A DNA stretch of 64,000 nt. Source: Bradyrhizobium sp. U87765 SZCCT0048. GTDB lineage: Bacteria > Pseudomonadota > Alphaproteobacteria > Rhizobiales > Xanthobacteraceae. Shown here in pieces: positions 55,770 to 63,841 of this stretch. Position numbers and translations under genes: made by a program. Where the stretch lies: the NCBI RefSeq assembly GCF_018131225.1, contig NZ_JAFCMM010000001.1, positions 2,480,001 to 2,544,000 of the forward strand, in the 5' to 3' direction. Positions within the stretch are counted from its first letter, which is position 1, and the number at the start of each line of letters is the position of its first letter. Under the pieces are notes generated by a model. It made no database searches, was not told the DNA's origin, and worked only from the letters and a program-made list of their open reading frames with translations.

Positions 55770-56456
55770 ATGAAACGACCCAATCCGCAAACCATCATGG
55801 TGGCACTGCTGTCGTTCAACGCCGGCTTCGTTGACGCCACCGGATTCTTCGGCCTGCAGGGCCTTTTCGTCGCCCATGTCACCGGCAACTTCGTGACGCT
55901 CGGCGCGGCGCTGGTCCACGGCAGCCATGGTGTCGTCGGCAAGGTGCTGGCGCTGCCAGAATTCGTCGCCGTGGTGGCGCTGGCGCACATCGCCGGCCGC
56001 GCCTTACAGGCGCGCAAGCGACCGGCGCAGCGTGTGCTGCTCGCCGCCAAGGTGGTGCTGCTGCTCGCGTTCTTCGCCCTCGCCGTGACCTATGGCCCCT
56101 TCCCCGATCCTAACACGCCGGCGGCGCTGCTCACCGGCTTCAGCGGCATCGCCGCCATGGCGGTGCAGAATGCCGTGCAGCGCGTCCACTTCGGCACCCT
56201 GCCGCCGACCACCATGATGACCGGCTCGACCGTGCAGGCGACGCTCGATGCCGTCGACCTGCTCGGCGGCGGCGGCGACCCTGCCCAAGCTGCCGCGCTG
56301 CGCTCGCGGTTCGGCCGCATCGCAATCACGCTTGCCAGCTTTGGCCTGGGCTGCGCACTGGCGGCCCTGCTCTACGCGCGGTTTGGCTTCTGGTGCCTCG
56401 GCGTTGCCGTGGTCGTGGGTGCCGCGGCCGCGGCAATCCGCAGCAGCGACGGCTGA
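55770..56456 (+). CDS. YoaK/DUF1275 family membrane protein
   Basis: 228 residues with about six transmembrane helices. Its N-terminal ALLSFNAGFVDATGFFGLQG, then VAHVTGNFVTLGAALVHG, and FGTLPPTTMMTGSTVQATLD are the repeated G-x-x-D and T-G-N motifs of DUF1275. Members are inner-membrane proteins of unknown transport role. It lies 108 bp downstream of the PPOX gene on the same strand. Confidence 0.9.
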   Translation: MKRPNPQTIMVALLSFNAGFVDATGFFGLQGLFVAHVTGNFVTLGAALVHGSHGVVGKVLALPEFVAVVALAHIAGRALQARKRPAQRVLLAAKVVLLLAFFALAVTYGPFPDPNTPAALLTGFSGIAAMAVQNAVQRVHFGTLPPTTMMTGSTVQATLDAVDLLGGGGDPAQAAALRSRFGRIAITLASFGLGCALAALLYARFGFWCLGVAVVVGAAAAAIRSSDG

Positions 56457-56577
56457 ACTGCCCTGTTTTGCGGGGCGACTTTGCGGTCTTGTCCCCATCC
56501 CCCCGCCGGAGCTGAATTGAATCCGTCATAACCCGTCTGTTAAGAGACAAACGACCGACATCGTGCGGAGGTGAAAC

Positions 56578-57171
56578 GTGGCTGACGACGACGCAACCGG
56601 CCGGCGGGGACGCGCAGGCCCTCCGGGACCGCAAGGCAAACCGGGCCCCCAGGGCCCTCGCGGTAACGCCGGCGCACCGGGTAAGCCGGGACCGCAGGGC
56701 CATATCGGCAAGCGCGGTCCCGACGGGTTGCGTGGCAAGGAAGGGCCGCAGGGCAAGCCGGGCCCGTCCGGCCCGCCAGGCAAAGCTGGCCCTGCAGGCC
56801 CTCGCGGCGAAGCCGGACTTCCCGGCAAGCCTGGCCCGCAAGGCCCGGCCGGACCTCAGGGGCCGCAGGGTGAACGCGGCCCCCGCGGCGAGGCGGGCCC
56901 CCAGGGCCCCGCCGGCACGCTGCCGTCCATGGACCAGATCCGCCCTTGGCTGCATCTCGTCTTCCAGGAATGGGAGGCGTATCTCGAGCAGCGCGCCCAT
57001 GAGAAGGAAGAGGCGCGGCTGCGCGAGATCCACGAGCGCGAGGCACGCGAGCAGGCTGCGCGCGCGGAGGCGGAGGCTGCTGCGAGCGAGGACGACGACG
57101 CCGAAGACAACGATGACGAGGCCGACCATCACGGCAAGAAAAAGAAGCACAAGCACAAGAAGGACAAGTAA
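56578..57171 (+). CDS. collagen-like protein with charged coiled-coil tail
   Basis: 197 residues from GTG at 56578, with CGGAGG 8 bases upstream. Residues 8-112 are 35 uninterrupted Gly-X-Y triplets, rich in GPQ, GKP, GPR and GEA, as in a collagen triple helix. A hinge ([11 protein letters not shown]), an amphipathic helix of Glu/Arg/Ala, an acidic run and a basic tail [11 protein letters not shown] follow. There is no signal peptide or membrane anchor, so secretion is not evident. Collagen-like repeats are uncommon in this group. A trimeric cytoplasmic or spore/coat-like scaffold is possible (inference). Confidence 0.88.
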   Translation: MADDDATGRRGRAGPPGPQGKPGPQGPRGNAGAPGKPGPQGHIGKRGPDGLRGKEGPQGKPGPSGPPGKAGPAGPRGEAGLPGKPGPQGPAGPQGPQGERGPRGEAGPQGPAGTLPSMDQIRPWLHLVFQEWEAYLEQRAHEKEEARLREIHEREAREQAARAEAEAAASEDDDAEDNDDEADHHGKKKKHKHKKDK

Positions 57172-57228
57172 CGTCCGCACGTGCTGTGCCGCCCGCGCTG
57201 CAGGCCGTCATCACCTGGAACACATGAC

Positions 57229-57260
57229 AATGCCCGGCCATGGCCGGGCATTGGTGTTTT
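57229..57260. terminator. terminator between collagen-like and VOC genes
   Basis: Perfect arms aatgcccggc (57229-57238) and gccgggcatt (57243-57252) with loop CATG, followed by GGTGTTTT on the plus strand. It probably serves both convergent genes. Confidence 0.85.
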
Positions 57261-57281
57261 CAGCGACTGCGGCGATCGGTG

Positions 57282-57671
57282 TCAGGTGTATTTCGGATCG
57301 CGCTCGAGCAGCTCGATCGATACGCCCTGCGGCCCCTGGATGAAGCAGATGCGGATGCCGGGGCGCGGGGTGTGCACCTCCGTCGTGAACGTGACGCCCT
57401 TGGCTTTCAACTCGGCGGCCACCGCGTCGACGTCCTTCACCGAAAGAGCAAAATGATCGAGCCCCTGATGGGGCGAAACCGGCGGCGGATTGACGCCGTC
57501 ACCGCTGGAAACCGGCATCAGGAAAACCTTTGCGCCGCCCAGCGCCAGATCGACGCGTTGCGGCAGGCGGATGATCTCCGCGCCGAGCATGCTCTCGAAC
57601 CATTGCGCCGTCGCCTCCACATCCGGCGTGCGCAGATGGATGTGATCCCAGGTTACCTTGAAGCCAGCCAT
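57282..57671 (-). CDS. VOC (glyoxalase/dioxygenase) superfamily protein
   Basis: 129 residues starting MAGFKVTWDHIHLRTPDVEA. The VOC fold comprises two beta-alpha-beta-beta-beta modules: DHIHLRTPDVEATAQWFESM with H as first metal ligand, then GLDHFALSVKDVDAVAAELK, VHTPRPGIRICFIQGPQGVS and IELLERDP with the terminal Glu. It may be a lactoylglutathione lyase-like or fosfomycin-type enzyme. The ligands are present, but the substrate is not known. It is convergent with the collagen-like gene. Confidence 0.9.
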   Translation of the reverse strand: MAGFKVTWDHIHLRTPDVEATAQWFESMLGAEIIRLPQRVDLALGGAKVFLMPVSSGDGVNPPPVSPHQGLDHFALSVKDVDAVAAELKAKGVTFTTEVHTPRPGIRICFIQGPQGVSIELLERDPKYT

Positions 57672-57800
57672 GTCGTCGTCCTTTCACGGTTCTCGGCCGC
57701 AGTTGTGACCCAAAACGGCGCACGACGCAAAATTCCGTCCGCCTTGAATCAGCCCGTCGCCCGCCGGATACTGCGCCCTTCTCCCACGTTCGGACGGCCC

Positions 57801-58289
57801 ATGCAGACCCTCATTCCCCTCACCGAAATCATCGCCGCCCGCCTCATCGCCCGTGGTGACACCGTCGGCATCGCCGAATCCTCGACCGGTGGGCTGATCT
57901 CGGCCGCGCTGCTCGCGGTGCCCGGCGCCTCGGCCTACTTTCGCGGCGGCGGCGTGATCTATACGCCGCGCGCCCGCGCTGCCCTGGTCGACATCACCAA
58001 GGAGGAGATGGAAGGCCTGCGTGCCTCGACGGAGCCCTACGCGCTGCTGCTGGCGAATCGCGCCCGGGATCTGCTCGGCGCCACCTGGGGCCTCGGCGAG
58101 ACCGGCGCCACCGGCCCGAGCGGCAACCGCTACGGCGATGCCGCAGGCCACTGCTGCTTCGCGGTCGCAGGCCCGATCGAGCGAGTCGGCACCCTCGAGA
58201 CCGCGAGCCCCGACCGCCAGGCCAACATGCGCACTTTCGCGCAGCGGGCGCTGCAGCAGCTCGCGGACGCCATCGCCGCCGCCCCCTGA
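57801..58289 (+). CDS. pncC: CinA C-terminal domain protein (NMN amidohydrolase type)
   Basis: 162 residues from the ATG at 57801. The motif GIAESSTGGLISAALLAVPG, then YFRGGGVIYTPRARAALVDI and WGLGETGATGPSGNRYGDAA, with the conserved catalytic Ser/Gly-rich turns, are the CinA C-terminal (PncC) domain, which deamidates nicotinamide mononucleotide in pyridine-nucleotide salvage. The N-terminal CinA molybdopterin-binding-like half is absent, as in many alphaproteobacterial stand-alone forms. The ORF extension to 57240 is antisense to the VOC gene. Confidence 0.9.
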   Translation: MQTLIPLTEIIAARLIARGDTVGIAESSTGGLISAALLAVPGASAYFRGGGVIYTPRARAALVDITKEEMEGLRASTEPYALLLANRARDLLGATWGLGETGATGPSGNRYGDAAGHCCFAVAGPIERVGTLETASPDRQANMRTFAQRALQQLADAIAAAP

Positions 58290-58394
58290 GGCGGACCGCG
58301 GTTCCCGACCGCCGGGACAAATTCGCACGGCCGCGGTGCGCAGGCGCCACGCTCACCATATATCCACCAGATCTTCGAACCTTTCCGGAAGCTC

Positions 58395-60494
58395 ATGCCC
58401 GACACCAGCCCCATCGCACCCCCGCCGAATGCCGAGCGCCGCCCCCACGCGGTGACGCACCATGGCCTCACCGTCCAGGACGACTACGCCTGGCTGAAGG
58501 ACCCGAACTGGCAGAAGGTGCTGCAGGACCCGGGCATTCTGGCGCCGGAAATCCGCAGCCATCTCGAAGCCGAGAACGCCTATGCCGAGAGTGTGCTCGG
58601 TCATACCGCCGCGCTGCAGAAGACGCTGGTCGCCGAGATGCGCGCACGCATCAAGGAGGACGATTCCAGCGTTCCGTCGCCGGACGGTCCGTTCGCCTAT
58701 TTTCGCAAGTACCGTGAGGGCGGTCAGCACCCGCTGTTCGCGCGTCAGCCCCGCGACGGCGGCACCGAACATGTCATCCTCGACGGCGACGAACTCGCGA
58801 CGCAGTCGGAGTTCTTCCAGTTCGGCGGCACACGGCACTCGCCCGACCATGCCCTGATCGCCTGGAGCGCAGATACCCGCGGCTCGGAGTACTACACCAT
58901 CCGCGTGCGCGACTGGACAAGCGGACGGGATCTCGACGACGCCGTCGAGAACAGCGACGGCGGCGTGGTATGGACCGCAGACGCCCGCGCGTTCTACTAT
59001 GTCCAGCTCGACGACAACCATCGCCCGACACGCGTCTATCGCCATCGCCTCGGTACACCGCAGGCCGACGATATCCTGATCTACGAGGAGACGGATTCGG
59101 GCTGGTTCACCCATCTCCACGAGAGCGCCAGCGGCCGCTTCTGCGTCATCGCCGGCGGTGACCACGAGACCTCCGAGCAGCGGCTGCTCGATCTCGCCGA
59201 TCCCTATGCCACGCCACGCCTCGTCGCGGCCCGCGAGGACGGCGTACAATACTCGGTCGCCGACCGCGGCGACGAACTCTTCATCCTGACCAATGCCGAC
59301 AAGGCGATCGACTTCAAGGTCGTCACCGCCCCGCTCGCCGATCCCGCGCGCGCCAACTGGCGCGATCTCATCCCCTATCGTCCTGGCGTGTATGTGCTCG
59401 ACGTCGAGCTCTATGCCGGCTATCTGGTGCGGCTGGAGCGCAAGGACGCGCTGCCGTCGATCGTCATCCGCGATCTCGCTGATGGCGCCGAGCACGCAAT
59501 CGCCTTCGACGAGGCGGCCTATTCGCTCGACACCATGGGCAGCTACGAGTTCGACACCACGGTGCTGCGCTTTGGCTATTCGTCGATGACGACGCCGTCG
59601 GAAGTTTTCGACTACGACATGGCGACGCGCGCGCGCGTGCTGCGCAAGCGTCAGGAGATCCCGTCGGGTCACGATCCGGCTGACTATGTCACCACGCGCA
59701 TCATGGCGAACGCTGCCGACGGCGTGCAGGTGCCGGTGTCGATCCTGCACCGGCGTGATCTTGCGCGCGACGGCAAGGCGCCGCTGCTGCTTTATGGCTA
59801 TGGCTCTTACGGCCACGCCATTCCCGCGTCGTTCTCCACCAACCGCCTGTCGCTGGTCGATCGCGGCTTCGTCTATGCCATCGCCCACGTCCGTGGCGGC
59901 GCCGACAAAGGCTGGTCGTGGTACCTCGACGGCAAGCGCGACAAGAAGACCAACACTTTCGACGATTTCGCAGCCTCGGCGCACGCCCTAATCGCAGCCG
60001 GCTACACCTCGGAGAAGCGGATCGTCGGCCACGGCGGCAGTGCCGGCGGCATGCTGATGGGCGCGGTCGCCAATCGTGCCGGCGAATTGTTTGCCGGCAT
60101 CGTCGCCGAAGTGCCGTTCGTCGACGTGCTCAACACCATGCTCGATGACCAGTTGCCGTTGACGCCGCCGGAATGGCCCGAGTGGGGCAACCCGATCACG
60201 GACGCGGCGGCATTCCGGACCATCCTGTCGTACTCGCCCTACGACAATGTCGCCACGAAGGACTATCCCGCGATTCTGGCGATGGGCGGACTGACCGATC
60301 CGCGTGTGACCTACTGGGAGCCGGCGAAATGGATCGCGCGGCTGCGCGCAACGATGACCGGCGGCGGCCCTGTCCTGCTGCGCACCAACATGGGCGCAGG
60401 CCATGGCGGCGCGTCGGGGCGCTTCAACCGTCTCGACGAGGTGGCTCTCGCCTACGCATTCGCGCTGTGGGCGGCAGGCCTCGCACAGACTTAG
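58395..60494 (+). CDS. ptrB: oligopeptidase B / S9 prolyl oligopeptidase
   Basis: 699 residues. The beta-propeller (about 60-410) is followed by an alpha/beta hydrolase domain. The catalytic Ser is at about residue 549 (GHGGSAGGMLMG), Asp near 635 (GGLTDPRVTYWEPAKW) and His near 670 (GAGHGGASGRF). The region EVPFVDVLNTMLDDQLPLTP is typical of oligopeptidase B, which cuts after basic residues in small peptides. It is cytoplasmic, with no signal peptide. The gene follows the CinA-C gene by 105 bp. Confidence 0.93.
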   Translation: MPDTSPIAPPPNAERRPHAVTHHGLTVQDDYAWLKDPNWQKVLQDPGILAPEIRSHLEAENAYAESVLGHTAALQKTLVAEMRARIKEDDSSVPSPDGPFAYFRKYREGGQHPLFARQPRDGGTEHVILDGDELATQSEFFQFGGTRHSPDHALIAWSADTRGSEYYTIRVRDWTSGRDLDDAVENSDGGVVWTADARAFYYVQLDDNHRPTRVYRHRLGTPQADDILIYEETDSGWFTHLHESASGRFCVIAGGDHETSEQRLLDLADPYATPRLVAAREDGVQYSVADRGDELFILTNADKAIDFKVVTAPLADPARANWRDLIPYRPGVYVLDVELYAGYLVRLERKDALPSIVIRDLADGAEHAIAFDEAAYSLDTMGSYEFDTTVLRFGYSSMTTPSEVFDYDMATRARVLRKRQEIPSGHDPADYVTTRIMANAADGVQVPVSILHRRDLARDGKAPLLLYGYGSYGHAIPASFSTNRLSLVDRGFVYAIAHVRGGADKGWSWYLDGKRDKKTNTFDDFAASAHALIAAGYTSEKRIVGHGGSAGGMLMGAVANRAGELFAGIVAEVPFVDVLNTMLDDQLPLTPPEWPEWGNPITDAAAFRTILSYSPYDNVATKDYPAILAMGGLTDPRVTYWEPAKWIARLRATMTGGGPVLLRTNMGAGHGGASGRFNRLDEVALAYAFALWAAGLAQT

Positions 60495-60773
60495 GCACGG
60501 AGCGCGCGGCGCGCAGCGGCGCCGCTTCTCAACCCTGATGATAGCACCGGCGACATGCGGGCTACCGCATCGCCGGATGCTGCATCGTTTCACGCACGGA
60601 CAAACTGCGCTAGATTTGTCGCAGTTTGGATTCGCCGTACCACACGGGCGCAAGCATCGCCCACCGCGGACGTCGCGCCGGCGAATGCTGCCGACACGGC
60701 GTCGCGCCGACGACGGTGCGTGAAGATCGAGGCCAATCGCCCGGTGTGTTCGACGTTCTGTGGAGGAACGTGC

Positions 60774-61136
60774 ATGACGCTGCGCCTGGTCCGACTGTCT
60801 CTATCCCTATGCCTTGTCGTTGTCGCCTTCACCTCGACGGCGCTCGCCGTCGATCGCGGACAGTTCGAGAATGTTCCCGACAACATCCGCTCATGGTTCA
60901 AGTCGGTGCGCAGCCCGACAGGCGTGCCGTGCTGTGACATCGCCGATGGCCACCGCACGGCCTATGACGTGCGCGGCGGCGCCTACTGGGTGCCGATCGA
61001 GGGCGAGTGGATGCAGGTGCCTGACAAGGCCGTGGTGCGCGACGGCGGCAATCCGGTCGGCGAAGCCGTGGTGTGGTACGTGCGCCATGGCGGCGGCATC
61101 ATCATCAATTGCTTCGTGCCCGCCGACGCGGCCTGA
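60774..61136 (+). CDS. small secreted hypothetical protein with paired cysteines
   Basis: 120 residues from the ATG at 60774, behind TGGAGGAACG. Signal peptide: MTLRLVRLSLSLCLVVVAFT, cleaved near ALA. The mature part has PCCDIADGHRTAYDVRGGAY and IINCFVPADAA: three cysteines, with a CC pair, and a GEWMQVPDKAVVRDG segment. I do not recognise a family, but the layout recurs in this bacterial group. No function can be given. Confidence 0.75.
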   Translation: MTLRLVRLSLSLCLVVVAFTSTALAVDRGQFENVPDNIRSWFKSVRSPTGVPCCDIADGHRTAYDVRGGAYWVPIEGEWMQVPDKAVVRDGGNPVGEAVVWYVRHGGGIIINCFVPADAA

Positions 61137-61150
61137 TGGCAGACAAGCAA

Positions 61151-61179
61151 AAGCCCGGCACGGATGACGGGCCGGGCTC
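61151..61179 (-). terminator. terminator of bfr
   Basis: Arms agcccggc (61152-61159) and gccgggct (61171-61178), loop of 11 bases. On the minus strand the stem is followed by TTTTGCTT. Confidence 0.7.
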
Positions 61180-61204
61180 GTTGCGATGGCGCGATACGCC
61201 GAAC

Positions 61205-61687
61205 TCAGTCGTGATCGAGCTCGCCGATGTGATGCTGCGAGTACAACTCGACGCCGATCCGCTTGGCGAGATCGATCTGCGTCTCGAGGAAGTCGATATG
61301 GCTCTCCTCGTCCTTCATCAGCTTTTCGAAGATATCGCGGGTGACGTAATCCTTCACCGCGTGGCAGTGCGTCGCCGCCTCCTCGTACAACGCGCGGGCC
61401 GAATACTCGGCCTTCAGGTCGCATTCCAGCACTTCCTGGACGTTCTGACCGATATGCAGCGGATCGAGCACCTGCATGTTCGGGAAGCCGTCGAGAAAGA
61501 TGATCCGGTCGATTAGCTTGTCCGCGTGCTGCATCTCTTCGATCGATTCGGCGCGCCACTTCTTGGCGAGATCCTTCAGGCCCCAGTTGTCGAGCAGGCG
61601 GAAGTGCAGCCAGTACTGGTTGACGGCGGTCAGTTCGTGGCGAAGTGCCTTGTTGAGATACTCGATGACCTTCGGTTCGCCCTTCAT
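61205..61687 (-). CDS. bfr: bacterioferritin
   Basis: 160 residues from [20 protein letters not shown]. Ferritin four-helix bundle that oxidises and stores iron as a 24-mer with haem. The ferroxidase ligands are all visible: Glu18 ([12 protein letters not shown]), Glu51 and His54 (EEMQHAD), Glu94 (AEYSARAL), Glu127 and His130 ([10 protein letters not shown]). Met52 binds haem. An Irr-type ICE box lies upstream, and the bfd gene for the reductant is next to it on the same strand. Confidence 0.97.
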   Translation of the reverse strand: MKGEPKVIEYLNKALRHELTAVNQYWLHFRLLDNWGLKDLAKKWRAESIEEMQHADKLIDRIIFLDGFPNMQVLDPLHIGQNVQEVLECDLKAEYSARALYEEAATHCHAVKDYVTRDIFEKLMKDEESHIDFLETQIDLAKRIGVELYSQHHIGELDHD

Positions 61688-61733
61688 GGAGCCGTTCCTT
61701 TCCGCTCGGCGCCAACCGTGGCGCCCTTCCGAA

Positions 61734-61750
61734 TTTAGAATGCTTCTAAA
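61734..61750. promoter_or_regulatory. Irr-binding ICE box upstream of bfr
   Basis: TTTAGAATGCTTCTAAA, 7-base arms around TGC, matches the rhizobial Irr consensus TTTAGAA-N3-TTCTAAA exactly. It is 47-63 bp upstream of the bfr start, in the gap to bfd. Irr represses iron storage genes under low iron in Bradyrhizobium-type bacteria. Confidence 0.9.
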
Positions 61751-61836
61751 TGAGAACCGGAGGTGCGGCAAGCGTGGCGGCACCTCGATCCAGCAAAACC
61801 TTTTGGGAAGGGCAGTCTTTTCGAACCGGACGATCG

Positions 61837-62160
61837 TCAGGCCGTCAACACCACGACGGTATCCAGTTCCGCGACAATGTCCGCCGGAAAATGAATGGAA
61901 CTCTCGGCCGGAGCGAGCCCATGCTTGTGGGGCACTGGATGGGCTTCGCTATGCGGACAGCCACTGCAGCACCCCTTGGCGCAGGCGCCAAGGGTATCAC
62001 TCATGATCTTGCGGATGGTGCGGGCACAGCGGCCGCACTGGGCGCTGCACCCCAGGCAATTGTAGACCTGTCGCGCCGTGCGCGGCAGGTCGCCCACCGG
62101 GGCGGTCACTGCCGACCGCACGTCGGTGTCGGTCAGAACATTGCAGGAGCAGACGATCAT
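61837..62160 (-). CDS. bfd: bacterioferritin-associated ferredoxin with extended Cys/His tail
   Basis: 107 residues. The N-terminal 60 carry the [2Fe-2S] pattern of Bfd: [11 protein letters not shown] (C4, C6) and [13 protein letters not shown] (with C42 and C45 aligning to the usual pair; C35 and C38 are extra). Bfd binds bacterioferritin and passes electrons to release iron. Usual length is about 64; here a tail of about 45 residues follows with [20 protein letters not shown], suggesting extra metal binding. The start has no clear Shine-Dalgarno, but the N-terminus is exactly that of Bfd. bfr follows downstream. Confidence 0.9.
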   Translation of the reverse strand: MIVCSCNVLTDTDVRSAVTAPVGDLPRTARQVYNCLGCSAQCGRCARTIRKIMSDTLGACAKGCCSGCPHSEAHPVPHKHGLAPAESSIHFPADIVAELDTVVVLTA

Positions 62161-62276
62161 GAAAGGCTGGCAATCCGGTAGTGATGCTGCCCTTTTCGAT
62201 ATTGAAGCCCGGCGGCCGATGCAAAAGGAAAAACCGTTGTTTGAAGCTATTCCAAACTGCTGAAAAAGCCCGGGAA

Positions 62277-62293
62277 TTTGGAACGAATCTAAG
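62277..62293. promoter_or_regulatory. degenerate ICE-like site upstream of bfd
   Basis: TTTGGAA-CGA-ATCTAAG matches 11 of 14 consensus positions of the Irr box. It lies 117-133 bp upstream of the bfd ATG. Confidence 0.4.
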
Positions 62294-62332
62294 TAGTCGA
62301 CGGAATAATTTCCTGAGCCGTCGGGGCCCCTC

Positions 62333-62743
62333 TCACGGGATTTTGGCAGCCCATTTCGCCCGCCACCGCGGCGCCGGCAGCGGCTCGGCGAAATACAGCG
62401 TCTCGCGCGCGATCTTGCCGTCACGCAGCTCCATGATGCTCACCACGAACTCCGGCTCGCCGTCGTATGATGTCGTGTAATCGGTGACCCAGAGGTCGCC
62501 CTGCCCCAGCAGGCTGCGGACCGTGATGGTCGCACGCTGCGGATCAGCCCCACGGCTCGCCTTGATGTTGTCGCGACCGCTGATGCGCTCGCCGGTCTGC
62601 GGAACGTCGAGCAGTGCATCCTCGTGATAGATGCGATGCGCGAGTTCGAAATTGCCGCTGTCGATCGCTTTCCAGTACCGCTCCAGCAGCGCCCGGGTAT
62701 CCAGGCCTTCGGCAAAATCGTCGCCCACAGCAAGGTCGTTCAT
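62333..62743 (-). CDS. SnoaL-like/NTF2-fold protein
   Basis: 136 residues, no signal peptide. The first helix TRALLERYWKAIDSGNFELA and then YHEDALLDVPQTGERISGRD followed by a beta-sheet (LWVTDYTTSYDGEPEFVVSI) are the SnoaL/NTF2-like cone fold. Related proteins include polyketide cyclases, hydratases and proteins of no known activity; here no catalytic set is obvious. It ends 172 bp from bfd, on the same strand and probably independent. Confidence 0.88.
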   Translation of the reverse strand: MNDLAVGDDFAEGLDTRALLERYWKAIDSGNFELAHRIYHEDALLDVPQTGERISGRDNIKASRGADPQRATITVRSLLGQGDLWVTDYTTSYDGEPEFVVSIMELRDGKIARETLYFAEPLPAPRWRAKWAAKIP

Positions 62744-63007
62744 CCCGATCTCCCAATTCCAAATTGTTCTCGCCGCCTGATCGCGCGGGGTCCGACGGCG
62801 TGCTCACCCCTGCAATTTAACCACAAGCCATGCGCGCTTTCACGCCGGAACGCAGTACCGATGCATGGCTTGGCTGCAGTTATAGCCCACCTGTGCCGGC
62901 ATGGCCGGGAACAATTTGGATTAACGCTCTCTGGCGATTTTAAACCGCACTTTCGTCACATATGAGCTATAGCAGGGCCTGCAGCTCAATCACACATTGG
63001 TGGACTC

Positions 63008-63370
63008 ATGCGGCAATTCCGAATTGCAGTGCTATTTCTTGTTGCCATGGCGGCCCCTGTGGCTGCCCAGGAAGCGGACGTCGCCGCTCCCGCGGCGAAG
63101 GTTTCGGTCTGGCGGGTCGCGGCAAGCGAAGTCGCCATCGCGCGTTATCGCGCGGCGCTGAAGCTGACCGCAGCACAGGAGAAGTACTGGCCGGCCGTCG
63201 CCAGCGCGCTGCGCACCCTCGCGCGCCTGCCGAAGGTCGACGAGGACGCCGTGCGCCGCGTCGCGCCGTCGGTTTCGCCACTGCTCGCAACCCTCGACGA
63301 CCAACAGCGGCAAGTCGCCATGGGCCTCGTCCAGAAGGCCGGCCTTGCACAATACGCCTCGCTGTTCTGA
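63008..63370 (+). CDS. LTXXQ-motif (Spy/CpxP-like) periplasmic protein
   Basis: 120 residues. Signal peptide: MRQFRIAVLFLVAMAAPVAA, cleaved before QEA. The mature part is helical, with ALKLTAAQEKYWPAVASALR, the LTxxQ motif of the Spy/CpxP group, and a second pair of helices (LLATLDDQQRQVAMGLVQKA). Such proteins are envelope chaperones or metal-stress sensors. No neighbour supports a specific role. Confidence 0.78.
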   Translation: MRQFRIAVLFLVAMAAPVAAQEADVAAPAAKVSVWRVAASEVAIARYRAALKLTAAQEKYWPAVASALRTLARLPKVDEDAVRRVAPSVSPLLATLDDQQRQVAMGLVQKAGLAQYASLF

Positions 63371-63526
63371 GGCGCGGGCCGCGATCACGCGGCCTTTCGT
63401 GTGAAGCTGCAAGTCCCCTAGCCATGCTCGGCCCGCACGCACCGGCGACGCGGGCCGAAGTCGTTTTTGGCCGCAGCGGAACGCGGCCCGATTCCATGGC
63501 CCGCGATTCTGGTCTACGATTCCGCC

Positions 63527-63832
63527 ATGGGCGATGCGCCGGACACGCCTCCGATACAGACCGCGACCAACATCGTCTACGTGCTCGGCAGCGCCGGCGC
63601 GCGGCCCGTGACCTATGTCGGCTGGACCAACGACCTTGCGCGCCGCCTCGCCCGGCACAACGCCGGCACAGGTGCACGCTCGACCCGCGGACGAAGCTGG
63701 GTGGTGCTGCACATCGAGACGTTCGCGACCCGCAACGAGGCGATGAGCCGGGAATGGCACCTCAAGCGTGATCGCGTCTTCCGCAAGCACCTGCTGCAGC
63801 GTCTGCGCGAGACGATCCGGCTACCGTCCTGA
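63527..63832 (+). CDS. GIY-YIG nuclease superfamily protein (UPF0213/YhbQ-like)
   Basis: 101 residues from the ATG at 63527. The core pattern is IVYVLGSAGARPVTYVGWTN (V-Y in place of G-I-Y, then Y-V-G for Y-I-G), followed by DLARRLARHNAGTGARSTRG, with the catalytic Arg, and REWHLKRDR. Such stand-alone proteins of about 90-100 residues have weak nuclease activity or none known. The gene is monocistronic. Confidence 0.88.
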   Translation: MGDAPDTPPIQTATNIVYVLGSAGARPVTYVGWTNDLARRLARHNAGTGARSTRGRSWVVLHIETFATRNEAMSREWHLKRDRVFRKHLLQRLRETIRLPS

Positions 63833-63841
63833 CGCGAACGG

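Noticed and set aside
58353..59984. 543-codon minus-strand open frame
   Set aside because: Antisense to oligopeptidase B.
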